Assembly: GCA_016712595.1 (NCBI GenBank)
Contig: JADJQT010000001.1
Span: 783,501 to 847,500 of the forward strand
Source of the DNA: Rhodospirillales bacterium
GTDB lineage: Bacteria; Pseudomonadota; Alphaproteobacteria; Rhodospirillales; Defluviicoccaceae
Length of the DNA stretch: 64,000 nt
Reading direction: 5' to 3'
Shown here: positions 16,765-23,906 of the stretch, in pieces
Layout of the letters: every line of letters starts with the position of its first letter
Numbering within the stretch: the first letter of the stretch is position 1
The notes under the pieces: model-generated
The model's database searches: none
Told to the model about the DNA's origin: nothing
What the model saw: the letters and a program-made list of their open reading frames with translations, nothing else
Translations under genes and position numbers: made by a program

Positions 16765-18366
16765 TCACGCCGGCACGGCTGCCTTCGCCCGCTCTCGGTA
16801 GAGCTTGAAGACGATGCCGTCGTGCAGCGCCCGGTAGGACGCGTCGATGATGTTGGTCGATACACCGACGGTCGACCAGTGATCAGCGCCGATCGCGGAT
16901 TCGATCATCACTCGGGTGACGGCGCGGGTGCCATCGCCGGGGGTGAGGATGCGCACCTTATAATCGACTAGGCGCACGCCATCGAGTTGCGGGTAGAGGG
17001 GCAGCAGCACCTTGCGCATGGCAGCGTCGAGCGCGTTGACCGGTCCATTGCCCTCTTCCACCGTCATGAAGTGCTCCCCTCCGACCTGCATCTTGACTGT
17101 CGCTTCGGACAGCGTCACGAGGTCGCCCCTCGCGTTCCATCGACGCTCATCGATGACGCGAAAACTCGTGCAGCGAAAATATTCCGGCAATCCTTCGATC
17201 GCCTCGCGGGCGAGCAGCTCGAAACTCGCTTCGGCTCCATCATACGCATAGCCGTCGAACTCGCGTGCCTTGACGACTTCCAGCAGCCGCGTGACTTTCG
17301 GGTCCTCGGCGTCGACGTCGAGGCCAATGTCGCGGAAGCGTGAAAGAATGTTTGAGCGGCCCGCCTGATCGGAGACGACGATACGGCGATGATTGCCGAC
17401 AAGTTCCGGGACGACGTGCTCGTAGCAGCGGGGATCCTTCTCCACCGCGGAGACGTGCAGGCCCCCCTTATGGGCGAATGCCGATTCCCCGACGTAAGGC
17501 GCGTTGCGGATCGGCGCGCGATTGAGCCGTTCGTCGAGCAGCCGCGAGACGTGGGTCAGACGCGTGATATCGACCGCGGTCAGCCCCGTCTCGAATCCCA
17601 TCTTCAGCGCCAGAGTCGGGATAATAGCGACGAGGTCGGCGTTGCCGCAGCGCTCGCCGAGCCCGTTCAACGTTCCTTGAATTTGCCGGGCACCGGCGTG
17701 GATTGCCATCAGGCTGTTGGCAATCGCGTTACCCGTATCGTTGTGACAATGGATTCCGAGATGGTCGCCCGGCACGTCGCGCGACACCCGGCCGACGATT
17801 TCGGCGATCTCGTGCGGCAGGCTGCCGCCGTTGGTATCGCACAACACCACCCAACGCGCGCCAGCATCGAACGCCGCCCGCGCGCAGCGCAGGGCAAATT
17901 CAGGATTGGCCTTGAAGCCATCAAAGAAATGCTCGGCATCGAACATGACTTCGCCCACCTTGGTGCGCGCGTGGCGAACACTGTCGGCGATCATCGCCAC
18001 GTTCTCGTCGAGGTCAATTCCGAGCGCCTCGGTCACGTGGTAGTCCCAGCTCTTGCCGACCATGCAGACGACGTCGGTCTTCGCCGTCAGGAGTCCGGCC
18101 AGTCCCGGGTCGTTCTCGGCGCTGCGCCCAGCGCGGCGGGTCATGCCGAAGGCGCTCATCCGGGCGCGATGCAGGTACGGCGGAGCATCAAAAAAGGTGG
18201 TATCCGTGGGGTTGGCGCCCGGCCAACCACCCTCGACGTAGTCGATCCCGATCGAGTCCAGCGCCCGGGCGATCGCGATCTTGTCGGCGACGCTGAAATC
18301 GACGCCCTGGGTCTGCGCGCCGTCGCGCAATGTGGAATCATAAAGATAAACACGGTCTGCCGACAT
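16765..18366 (-). CDS. cimA: (R)-citramalate synthase
   Basis: Condenses pyruvate and acetyl-CoA to citramalate, the threonine-independent entry to isoleucine. 533 residues: HMG-CoA-lyase-like TIM barrel (YLYDSTLRDGAQTQGVDFS; metal-site HCHNDTGNAIANS; GLGERCGNADL) and a C-terminal regulatory LeuA-type dimer domain after about residue 370. The GAQTQGV variant at the N-terminus and the overall length fit the CimA branch rather than LeuA (which has GEQ). Isoleucine feedback is usual for the family. It lies directly upstream of the trmJ-like gene. Confidence 0.92.
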   Translation of the reverse strand: MSADRVYLYDSTLRDGAQTQGVDFSVADKIAIARALDSIGIDYVEGGWPGANPTDTTFFDAPPYLHRARMSAFGMTRRAGRSAENDPGLAGLLTAKTDVVCMVGKSWDYHVTEALGIDLDENVAMIADSVRHARTKVGEVMFDAEHFFDGFKANPEFALRCARAAFDAGARWVVLCDTNGGSLPHEIAEIVGRVSRDVPGDHLGIHCHNDTGNAIANSLMAIHAGARQIQGTLNGLGERCGNADLVAIIPTLALKMGFETGLTAVDITRLTHVSRLLDERLNRAPIRNAPYVGESAFAHKGGLHVSAVEKDPRCYEHVVPELVGNHRRIVVSDQAGRSNILSRFRDIGLDVDAEDPKVTRLLEVVKAREFDGYAYDGAEASFELLAREAIEGLPEYFRCTSFRVIDERRWNARGDLVTLSEATVKMQVGGEHFMTVEEGNGPVNALDAAMRKVLLPLYPQLDGVRLVDYKVRILTPGDGTRAVTRVMIESAIGADHWSTVGVSTNIIDASYRALHDGIVFKLYRERAKAAVPA

Positions 18367-18424
18367 GCCGTCCTGCTTTCGTTTGCCGAATTGGGCGGAG
18401 AATGCCCGAAAACGCCGCGCAAAC

Positions 18425-18928
18425 TCAAGAATTCGCCGCCCCGATCCGCTCGGCGCAGGCCTTGAGATGAGTCGTGATCCGCGCGTGCTCCTGCGGGTCC
18501 AGCCGTTGGCGGTGGCGACTGTCGATCTGCCTGGTTTCGCTGGCGACGAGTAGGGGATACCAGTCGCCGGGGTCTGGAAGGTCGCCGAGATGACGGGGAA
18601 TCACATGGATATGCGCGTGCGCGACCGTCTGTCCTGCGCTGACGCCATCTTGAATCGTCCAGTCGAAGCCGTCGGCGCTGAACACCTCCATCAATACGTG
18701 CGTCACCATTCGGGCGAAGATAAATAGTTCCGAAAAGTCATCATCGCTGATGGCCAGAATACTACTGGCATGCCGACGCGGAACCACCAACGCATGTCCC
18801 GGCAGGACTGGAGCAATGTTGTGAAGTGCCAGAAACCGGGCATTCGCCATGAATGCCGCCTCGGCAATGGTGGCGGAACAGAACGGGCAGGCAGGATGCA
18901 ACGAGACCTCAGAGTCATGCCGCAGCAT
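18425..18928 (-). CDS. HIT-family hydrolase
   Basis: A 167-residue histidine-triad protein. CPFC near the N-terminus, NIAPVLPGHALVVPRRH, and the triad HAHIHVIPR (about residues 103-111) define it. HIT proteins hydrolyse nucleoside phosphoramidates or dinucleoside polyphosphates; the substrate is not predictable here. I use ATG 18928; a start at 18976 would add 16 hydrophobic residues and cannot be excluded. Upstream lies a plus-strand promoter-terminator pair that overlaps its leader. Confidence 0.85.
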   Translation of the reverse strand: MLRHDSEVSLHPACPFCSATIAEAAFMANARFLALHNIAPVLPGHALVVPRRHASSILAISDDDFSELFIFARMVTHVLMEVFSADGFDWTIQDGVSAGQTVAHAHIHVIPRHLGDLPDPGDWYPLLVASETRQIDSRHRQRLDPQEHARITTHLKACAERIGAANS

Positions 18929-18982
18929 GGCAAATAGGAAAATATGCTTGACGCTGAGGATAAATTCGATTACCAATCGTTC

Positions 18983-19068
18983 TTGCGAACGCCATGAGTC
19001 TGCGTTCCTCTCTCCCTCGTCCGACCCACTGCGGCGGGCCCATTCGTGGGTCCGCCGCGTCTTTTTTT
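18983..19068 (+). ncRNA. Candidate small RNA with strong terminator
   Basis: Plus-strand elements without a coding gene: a -35-like TTGACG (18948-18953), 17 bases, a weak -10 TACCAA (18971-18976), and about 90 bases later a strong intrinsic terminator ending at 19068. A transcript from about 18983 would be about 86 nt and would end in the hairpin. Both flanking genes run on the minus strand, so the terminator has no obvious gene to serve. Inference only; the -10 box is poor. Confidence 0.3.
19031..19068 (+). terminator. Strong orphan Rho-independent terminator
   Basis: Arms GCGGCGGGCCCA (19031-19042) and TGGGTCCGCCGC (19047-19058) pair over 12 positions with one G-T wobble around a TTCG tetraloop, followed by GTC and seven T (19062-19068). 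The T-run is only on the plus-strand side, so it terminates plus-strand transcription, whereas both neighbouring genes are on the minus strand. Confidence 0.8.
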
Positions 19069-19108
19069 ACGCCCCGCTTCATTCCCACCGGCTGCATTTC
19101 GTGTCTGC

Positions 19109-19561
19109 CTATAGCGCCAGCAGCGCTCCGCCAGTCGACGCGTCAGCAAGAAACGTCACGACGCCCGCCGTTTCGATCGGCACGTCAGAGCGCAGAAGGG
19201 TCGCCTCGAGGCCCATGACGCGCAGCCCCATTTCGCAGGCGATGAAGCGCACGCCGAAGGCAACGCACGCTTCGAGGAGTTCCTCGAAACCAGCGACGCC
19301 GCGGGCGCGGCGCGCGTCATCGAGCATGCCGCCCGGCCGCCCGTCGACTCCCGACATCGTGCGCCAGCCAAGTTCACCCGTCGCGTCGGCAGCGCGCAAC
19401 GCCGTTAACGCATGGTTGGTGAAGAACAAGGTCGCAGGCGTGCCGATCGCGGCCGCGGCGCTTGCCATCACCAGAGCGTAGTGGACGCGCTCGAACGCAT
19501 CTGACTGTACGATCAGGGAAAGCTTTTCCGGCCCGGTGCGAGCGGGACTGTCAGCCGGCAT
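19109..19561 (-). CDS. DsrE/DsrF-like family protein
   Basis: A 150-residue protein with the DsrE-like fold: KLSLIVQSDAFERVHYALVMASAAAAIGTPATLFFTNHAL, split here as an opening strand and helix (residues about 12-50), and FIACEMGLRVMG with a Cys at the position often used for sulfur transfer. This subgroup resembles peroxiredoxin-like DsrE proteins. The ATG at 19561 overlaps the end of the MoeB-like gene by 11 bases, so the two are translationally coupled in the order cysK, moeB-like, this gene. A role in sulfur handling is inferred from family and context. Confidence 0.78.
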   Translation of the reverse strand: MPADSPARTGPEKLSLIVQSDAFERVHYALVMASAAAAIGTPATLFFTNHALTALRAADATGELGWRTMSGVDGRPGGMLDDARRARGVAGFEELLEACVAFGVRFIACEMGLRVMGLEATLLRSDVPIETAGVVTFLADASTGGALLAL

Positions 19562-20405
19562 GGCTGGGCGCGGTGCAGACGCGCTCGACCGCTGCCGCGC
19601 CTTCGTGGACGGACAGATCGGCAATCGACGGCGCCAGCCCGCACAGCGGGCAGCCGGGATCCCGCCGGACGCGAATGCGGCGCCATGTCGACGACAGCGC
19701 ATCGACCACGAGAAGCCAGCCGGCAAGACTCTCGCCAATACCGAGAATCTCCTTGATCACTTCGGTCGCCTGCAGGCTGCCGAGCGCGCCACAGAAGGCG
19801 CCAAGCACCCCTGCCTCGGCGCAGGTTGGGACATGCCCCGCCGGCGGCGGTTCACGGTAGAGGCAGCGGTAGCATGGACCGGGCGCGACGTCCCGACCCG
19901 CGGACGCGAACGGCCTGAACGTCGCGAGCTGTCCGTCAAAGCGAAGGATCGCGGCCGAGACGAGCGGTTTGGCAGCGAAATAACAGGCGTCGTTGACCAA
20001 GAAGCGCGTCGGAAAGTTGTCGCTACCGTCGGCGACGACGTCGTATTGGCAAATGAGTTCGAGCGCATTCCCCACGGTCAGACGCTGCTGATATGCGACA
20101 ACCGCGACGTCCGGATTGATTGCGGCGATCGCCTGACGGGCGCTTTCCACCTTGGCCAGGCCGATGCGATCGGTTGTATGGGCGATCTGGCGCTGCAGAT
20201 TGGACAGATCGACAACGTCATTGTCGATAATGCCGATGGTTCCGACGCCGGCCGCGGCGAGATAGAGGAGCAAAGGCGAGCCCAGCCCACCTGCCCCGAT
20301 GACGAGGACGCGCGCGCCCAGCAGTCGTGCCTGCCCCGCGCCGCCGATCTCATCGAGCAGAATATGCCGAGCATAGCGGTGAACCTGCTGATCCGTGAAC
20401 TCCAT
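19551..20405 (-). CDS. MoeB/ThiF-type sulfur-carrier adenylyltransferase
   Basis: E1-like enzyme that adenylates the C-terminal glycine of a small sulfur carrier (MoaD, ThiS or a cysteine-pathway CysO analogue). Visible: ATP/NAD-like loop VLVIGAGGLGSPLLLYLA (residues 34-50), Asp-rich region DNDVVDLSNLQRQIAHT, zinc cysteines Cys178, Cys181, Cys252, Cys255 and the conserved Cys195 in HVPTCAEAGVLG. There is no rhodanese domain (284 residues). It lies 38 bases downstream of cysK and overlaps the DsrE-like gene, so its carrier may work in cysteine synthesis, but molybdopterin or thiamine roles remain possible. Confidence 0.87.
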   Translation of the reverse strand: MEFTDQQVHRYARHILLDEIGGAGQARLLGARVLVIGAGGLGSPLLLYLAAAGVGTIGIIDNDVVDLSNLQRQIAHTTDRIGLAKVESARQAIAAINPDVAVVAYQQRLTVGNALELICQYDVVADGSDNFPTRFLVNDACYFAAKPLVSAAILRFDGQLATFRPFASAGRDVAPGPCYRCLYREPPPAGHVPTCAEAGVLGAFCGALGSLQATEVIKEILGIGESLAGWLLVVDALSSTWRRIRVRRDPGCPLCGLAPSIADLSVHEGAAAVERVCTAPSHAG

Positions 20406-20443
20406 GGCGGTGATGCTCGCGTCGGCTTTATCCCGCGCGGCGT

Positions 20444-21433
20444 CTACTCGCCGCCGAGACCTTCAAACAGTTGCGTCGACAGATACCGCTCGGCGAACGA
20501 CGGGAGAATGACCACGATCGTCTTTCCCGCCATCTCCGGACGGCGGGCGATCTCCAGGCTCGCGGCGAGCGCCGCTCCCGAGGAGATGCCGACTGGAAGA
20601 CCCTCGAGTTCAGCGGCGAGGCGCGCCATCTTGAACGCGGTCTCGTTGCCAATCTTGATGATCTCGTCGATCGCCTCGATGTCGAGGACGGCCGGAATAA
20701 ATCCGGCACCGATGCCCTGGATCTTATGCGGGCCGGGAACGCCACCGGACAGCACCGGACTATCTTCCGGCTCGACGGCGATGATGCGCAGTCCGGGCCG
20801 GCGCCGCTTTAGCACGTCGGCGCATCCGGTGATCGTCCCGCCGGTGCCGACGCCGCTGACCAGCGCGTCGACAACGCCGCCCGTATCGCGCCAGATTTCC
20901 TCGGCGGTGGTCCGCCGATGGACCTCCGGATTGGCCGGATTGGAAAACTGCTGCAACATGATCGCCCCCGGTGTCTCGGAAACGATTTGCTCGGCACGCG
21001 CGACCGCCCCCGGCATGCCCCGGGCCGCGGGGGTCAGAACGATCTTCGCGCCCAGCAGTGCCAGCATCTTGCGGCGCTCGATGGACATGCTCTCTGGCAT
21101 GGTGAGGATGAGACGATAGCCACGGGCAGCGCAGACAAAGGCGAGGGCGATGCCCGTGTTCCCGGAGGTCGGCTCGACCAGCGTCGCGCCCGGCTTGATC
21201 CGCCCCTGCTCTTCTGCTGCCAGCACCATGGCAAGACCGATCCGGTCCTTCACGGAAGCGAGGGGATTGAAGAATTCGCACTTGCCGAGAACCTCCGCCT
21301 CAACGCCGGCGTGTGCCTTCAGCTTGCTCAGACGAACGAGCGGCGTGTCGCCCACGGTATCGAGGATGCTGTCATACACCCGGCCGCGCCCGACGCGGGC
21401 AGCTTCGGCAGTGATCGTGGATTGCTCGCTCAT
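20444..21433 (-). CDS. cysK: Cysteine synthase A
   Basis: O-acetylserine sulfhydrylase, PLP-dependent, making cysteine from O-acetylserine and sulfide. PLP-binding Lys62 lies in NPLASVKDRIG; the substrate loop TSGNTGIALA and the phosphate-binding GTGGTITG are present; C-terminal PVGISSGAALAA is typical. 329 residues with about 20 extra N-terminal residues before the conserved start (VYDSILDTVGDTPLVRL). A GAGGATAAT ribosome site precedes ATG 21433. The intergenic region carries an inverted repeat matching the one before sbp. Confidence 0.95.
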   Translation of the reverse strand: MSEQSTITAEAARVGRGRVYDSILDTVGDTPLVRLSKLKAHAGVEAEVLGKCEFFNPLASVKDRIGLAMVLAAEEQGRIKPGATLVEPTSGNTGIALAFVCAARGYRLILTMPESMSIERRKMLALLGAKIVLTPAARGMPGAVARAEQIVSETPGAIMLQQFSNPANPEVHRRTTAEEIWRDTGGVVDALVSGVGTGGTITGCADVLKRRRPGLRIIAVEPEDSPVLSGGVPGPHKIQGIGAGFIPAVLDIEAIDEIIKIGNETAFKMARLAAELEGLPVGISSGAALAASLEIARRPEMAGKTIVVILPSFAERYLSTQLFEGLGGE

Positions 21434-21444
21434 ATTATCCTCAC

Positions 21445-21459
21445 TAACCTATCAGGTTA
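21445..21459 (-). promoter_or_regulatory. Inverted repeat, likely Rrf2 operator of cysK
   Basis: The perfect repeat TAACCT-ATC-AGGTTA sits between the Rrf2 gene and cysK, only 12 bases before the cysK start, and is followed outward by the palindrome AACATATGTT (21462-21471). On the minus strand it reads TTAACCT-GAT-AGGTTA and aligns base for base with TTAACTT-ATA-AAGTTA upstream of sbp (consensus TTAACYT-RWW-ARGTTA). Confidence 0.6.
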
Positions 21460-21529
21460 ATAACATATGTTGGGTCGGCCCACACCGTTTGGCAACGCCA
21501 TCGATCGCGCTGCGAACGTCGCCATGTGT

Positions 21530-21985
21530 TCATATGGAGAAATCCAGGTTGTTACGCCCTTCGCTGACAATGCCGACGAGGTCCGCACGATTGCACAGAT
21601 CGTCCATCGTCACATCGTCAAGGCGAGAGAGCAGTTCGCCCTGAAGTTCGACCCACAGTGGGCGCACAACCCGCACTCCCAGGGGAGAACCGCCGGGATC
21701 CTTTGTCGTTTCTTCGTCCGGGTCGCTGTTGCGAACGATGCGAACCACTTCACCCACGGTTATCCGCCGCCGCTCGCGGGCAAGGCGGTATCCGCCACGA
21801 GGTCCGCGCACGCCCACGAGGATACCGCTGCGGACGAGATTTTGCAGCGCCTGCTCGAGGTAGCGCCGGGGAATGCCCTGTCGGCGTGTGATCTCGCGGC
21901 TCTGCACCGGCTCGGAGCCCGCGTGGTAGGCAATGTCGAGGACGGCCTCGATCGCGAACAGCGTCTTGCGCGAGAGTTTGAGCAT
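21530..21985 (-). CDS. Rrf2-family regulator without Fe-S cysteines
   Basis: A 151-residue Rrf2 protein. N-terminal winged helix MLKLSRKTLFAIEAVLDIAYH, GIPRRYLEQALQNLVRSGIL, GPRGGYRLARERRRITVGEVV. Only one Cys (DLCNRADL near the C-terminus), so the IscR-type cluster is absent and a different signal must be sensed. ATG 21985 is nine bases after AGGAG; an earlier GTG lies too close to it. It follows dut by two bases and precedes cysK, so it is likely the local regulator of the cysteine synthase operon. Confidence 0.85.
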   Translation of the reverse strand: MLKLSRKTLFAIEAVLDIAYHAGSEPVQSREITRRQGIPRRYLEQALQNLVRSGILVGVRGPRGGYRLARERRRITVGEVVRIVRNSDPDEETTKDPGGSPLGVRVVRPLWVELQGELLSRLDDVTMDDLCNRADLVGIVSEGRNNLDFSI

Positions 21986-21987
21986 TC

Positions 21988-22485
21988 TCACGCACTCCTA
22001 TCGTCAGCGTAACCGGCGCGGGACCTCGTCGGCGCGTCGGTGCCGGTCGAGCCGAAGCCGCCCGACTCGCGCGCGGTCTGCGCCAATTCGTCAGCCTCGT
22101 TCCACTGGAACGTAACGACGGGAGCGACGACGAGCTGGGCGATGCGCATGCCACGCTCGACGACAAAGTCAGCGTTGCTGTGGTTGATCAGTATCGCGGC
22201 GATCTCACCGCGATAGTCCGCATCGATGGTCCCGGGGCTGTTGAGTATGGTGACGCCATGGCGCGCGGCGAGTCCGGAACGCGGGCGAACTTGAGCCTCG
22301 TAGCCGTCCGGGAGCGCGATAGCGATGCCGGTCGGCACCAGCGCGCGTGCGCCGGGCGCGAGCCGCAGCGGCTGATCGATGGCGGCGAGTAAATCCGCCC
22401 CCGCAGCCTGGGCCGATGCGTATGCGGGCAGCGGCAGGTCCTTGGCGTGCGACAGGCGCCGGACGTCAATCCGCAGCGGCGTCAT
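21988..22485 (-). CDS. dut: dUTP diphosphatase
   Basis: Trimeric dUTPase that hydrolyses dUTP to dUMP, keeping uracil out of DNA. The five family motifs are visible: AGADLLAA, PRSGLAARHGV, LNSPGTIDADYRGEI, RIAQLVVAP and the C-terminal P-loop-like RESGGFGSTG. 165 residues; the final 15 after the last motif are not conserved. Its ATG overlaps the coaBC stop (ATGA), a coupling common in alphaproteobacteria. Confidence 0.95.
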   Translation of the reverse strand: MTPLRIDVRRLSHAKDLPLPAYASAQAAGADLLAAIDQPLRLAPGARALVPTGIAIALPDGYEAQVRPRSGLAARHGVTILNSPGTIDADYRGEIAAILINHSNADFVVERGMRIAQLVVAPVVTFQWNEADELAQTARESGGFGSTGTDAPTRSRAGYADDRSA

Positions 22486-23729
22486 CGCGGCATGCCGTCG
22501 AGGGCATCGGCAATGCGCAGAGCCAAGCGTGCAGCGACGTCATGCTTGCTCATTGGCGGCCAGTCTTCAATGCCGTCTGCCGTGATCAGATGAACCGTGT
22601 TGTGTTCGCCGCCGAACGTGCCGCTCGCCGTAGAGACGTCGTTGGCGACAATCCAATCGCAGCCCTTGCGGATCCGTTTGGCGTGGGCGTACTCGACGAT
22701 GCGCGTCGTCTCCGCTGCAAACCCGATGACGAGGCGCGGTCGGCGCTCGCCGTGACCGCTCAACGTCGCCAGAATGTCCGGATTTTCGGTTAATTCGAGC
22801 ACCGGAGGCGCCGCGCCGGGCGTTTTTTTCATTTTCTGCAACGCCGCCTGAACCACTCGCCAATCGCTGACGGCGGCCGCGCAAACAGCGACGTCAACCG
22901 GCAGTGAATCCTCGCATGCGCAGAGCATTTCGGATGCGGTCTCGACTTGGCGTGCCGTCACGCCGGGCGGATGGGCGAGTGCCGTCGGTCCGCAGACGAG
23001 CACCGTATCCGCTCCGAGTCCGGCTATCGCCGCAGCGATGGCGTGGCCCTGACGGCCGGACGAGTGGTTCGAGATGTAGCGGACCGGATCGATCGGCTCG
23101 CGCGTGGGGCCGCTGGTAACGAGCGCGCGCACGCCCGCGAGCCGCCCGGTCTGGACAAGGGCGGTTTGACCAAAGCCGGTTTGACTAAAGAACATCTCGA
23201 TGGCGGCGAGAATTTCTTCGGCCTCCGCCATCCGTCCTGGCCCCCATTCGCCGCACGCCATCTCGCCTGCGTTCGGCCCGACGCTCACCACGCCGCGCTG
23301 TTTCAAAGTGGCAAGGTTGGCCTGGGTCGCGGGATGTTGCCACATGCGCACGTTCATCGCCGGTGCCACGAGCACCGGCTTATCGGTGGCGAGCAGCGCC
23401 GTCGATGCTAGGTCGTCGGCAATTCCGGCCGACATTCGGGCGAGAAGATCGGCCGTCGCTGGTGCCACTACGACGAGATCTGCTTCCCGCGACAAACGGA
23501 TGTGACCCATTTCGTGTTCATCGGTCAGCGAGAACAGCTCGGAATAGACCTTGTCCTCGCTTAGCGCCGCGACCGACAGGGGCGTAACGAACTGCGTACC
23601 GGCCGCTGTCAAAATACACCGCACCGCCGCACCGTGCTCGCGCAGCCTGCGGATGAGCAGCAAGCACTTGTAGGCGGCGATACCGCCAGCGATGACGAGG
23701 AGGATGCGTTTGCCGCGAAGCCCGCTCAT
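22482..23729 (-). CDS. coaBC: Bifunctional CoaBC (phosphopantothenoylcysteine synthase/decarboxylase)
   Basis: Two steps of coenzyme A synthesis in one protein. Residues 1-180, flavodecarboxylase CoaC: GGIAAYKCLLLIRRL, catalytic His in MGHIRLSREADLVVVAPATA, PAMNVRMWQHP and the catalytic Cys in GEMACGEWGPGRM. Residues 200-415, synthetase CoaB: VTSGPTREPIDPVRYISNHSS and the Lys of AKRIRKGCDWIVANDV. The linker (about residues 186-200) has a small repeat. 415 residues, full length. It lies in the ubiE-ubiB-coaBC-dut series. Confidence 0.95.
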   Translation of the reverse strand: MSGLRGKRILLVIAGGIAAYKCLLLIRRLREHGAAVRCILTAAGTQFVTPLSVAALSEDKVYSELFSLTDEHEMGHIRLSREADLVVVAPATADLLARMSAGIADDLASTALLATDKPVLVAPAMNVRMWQHPATQANLATLKQRGVVSVGPNAGEMACGEWGPGRMAEAEEILAAIEMFFSQTGFGQTALVQTGRLAGVRALVTSGPTREPIDPVRYISNHSSGRQGHAIAAAIAGLGADTVLVCGPTALAHPPGVTARQVETASEMLCACEDSLPVDVAVCAAAVSDWRVVQAALQKMKKTPGAAPPVLELTENPDILATLSGHGERRPRLVIGFAAETTRIVEYAHAKRIRKGCDWIVANDVSTASGTFGGEHNTVHLITADGIEDWPPMSKHDVAARLALRIADALDGMPR

Positions 23730-23752
23730 TTCACAGTTTAACTCTTTTTTTA

Positions 23753-23763
23753 GTGTTGAACAC
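23753..23763. promoter_or_regulatory. Palindrome GTGTTGAACAC upstream of coaBC
   Basis: A perfect 11-base inverted repeat (GTGTT-G-AACAC) 24 bases upstream of the coaBC start, next to a run of seven A on the coding strand. Its position suits an operator. It does not match the alphaproteobacterial LexA box. No second copy seen. Confidence 0.3.
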
Positions 23764-23906
23764 CGTACTGGCTTTCCGGTGGGCAGGCAAGACTGGGCCT
23801 TAGGTGCGTTCCGTGCAGCATCGAGTCCTAAATAACCGCGATGACGTCAGCCCGGCTTGAGCGAACTCGAGGCGTTTCGCTCACGCTCTTCGAAACGCAG
23901 CCCTGC

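Noticed and set aside
15871..18465. Long plus-strand frames opposite trmJ and cimA
   Set aside because: Antisense to well-supported genes, Arg/Ala-rich composition, no ribosome sites.
19536..21119. Long plus-strand open frame of 527 codons
   Set aside because: It lies antisense to the MoeB-like gene and cysK, both with clear catalytic motifs, and its product has no family resemblance. A GC-rich shadow frame.
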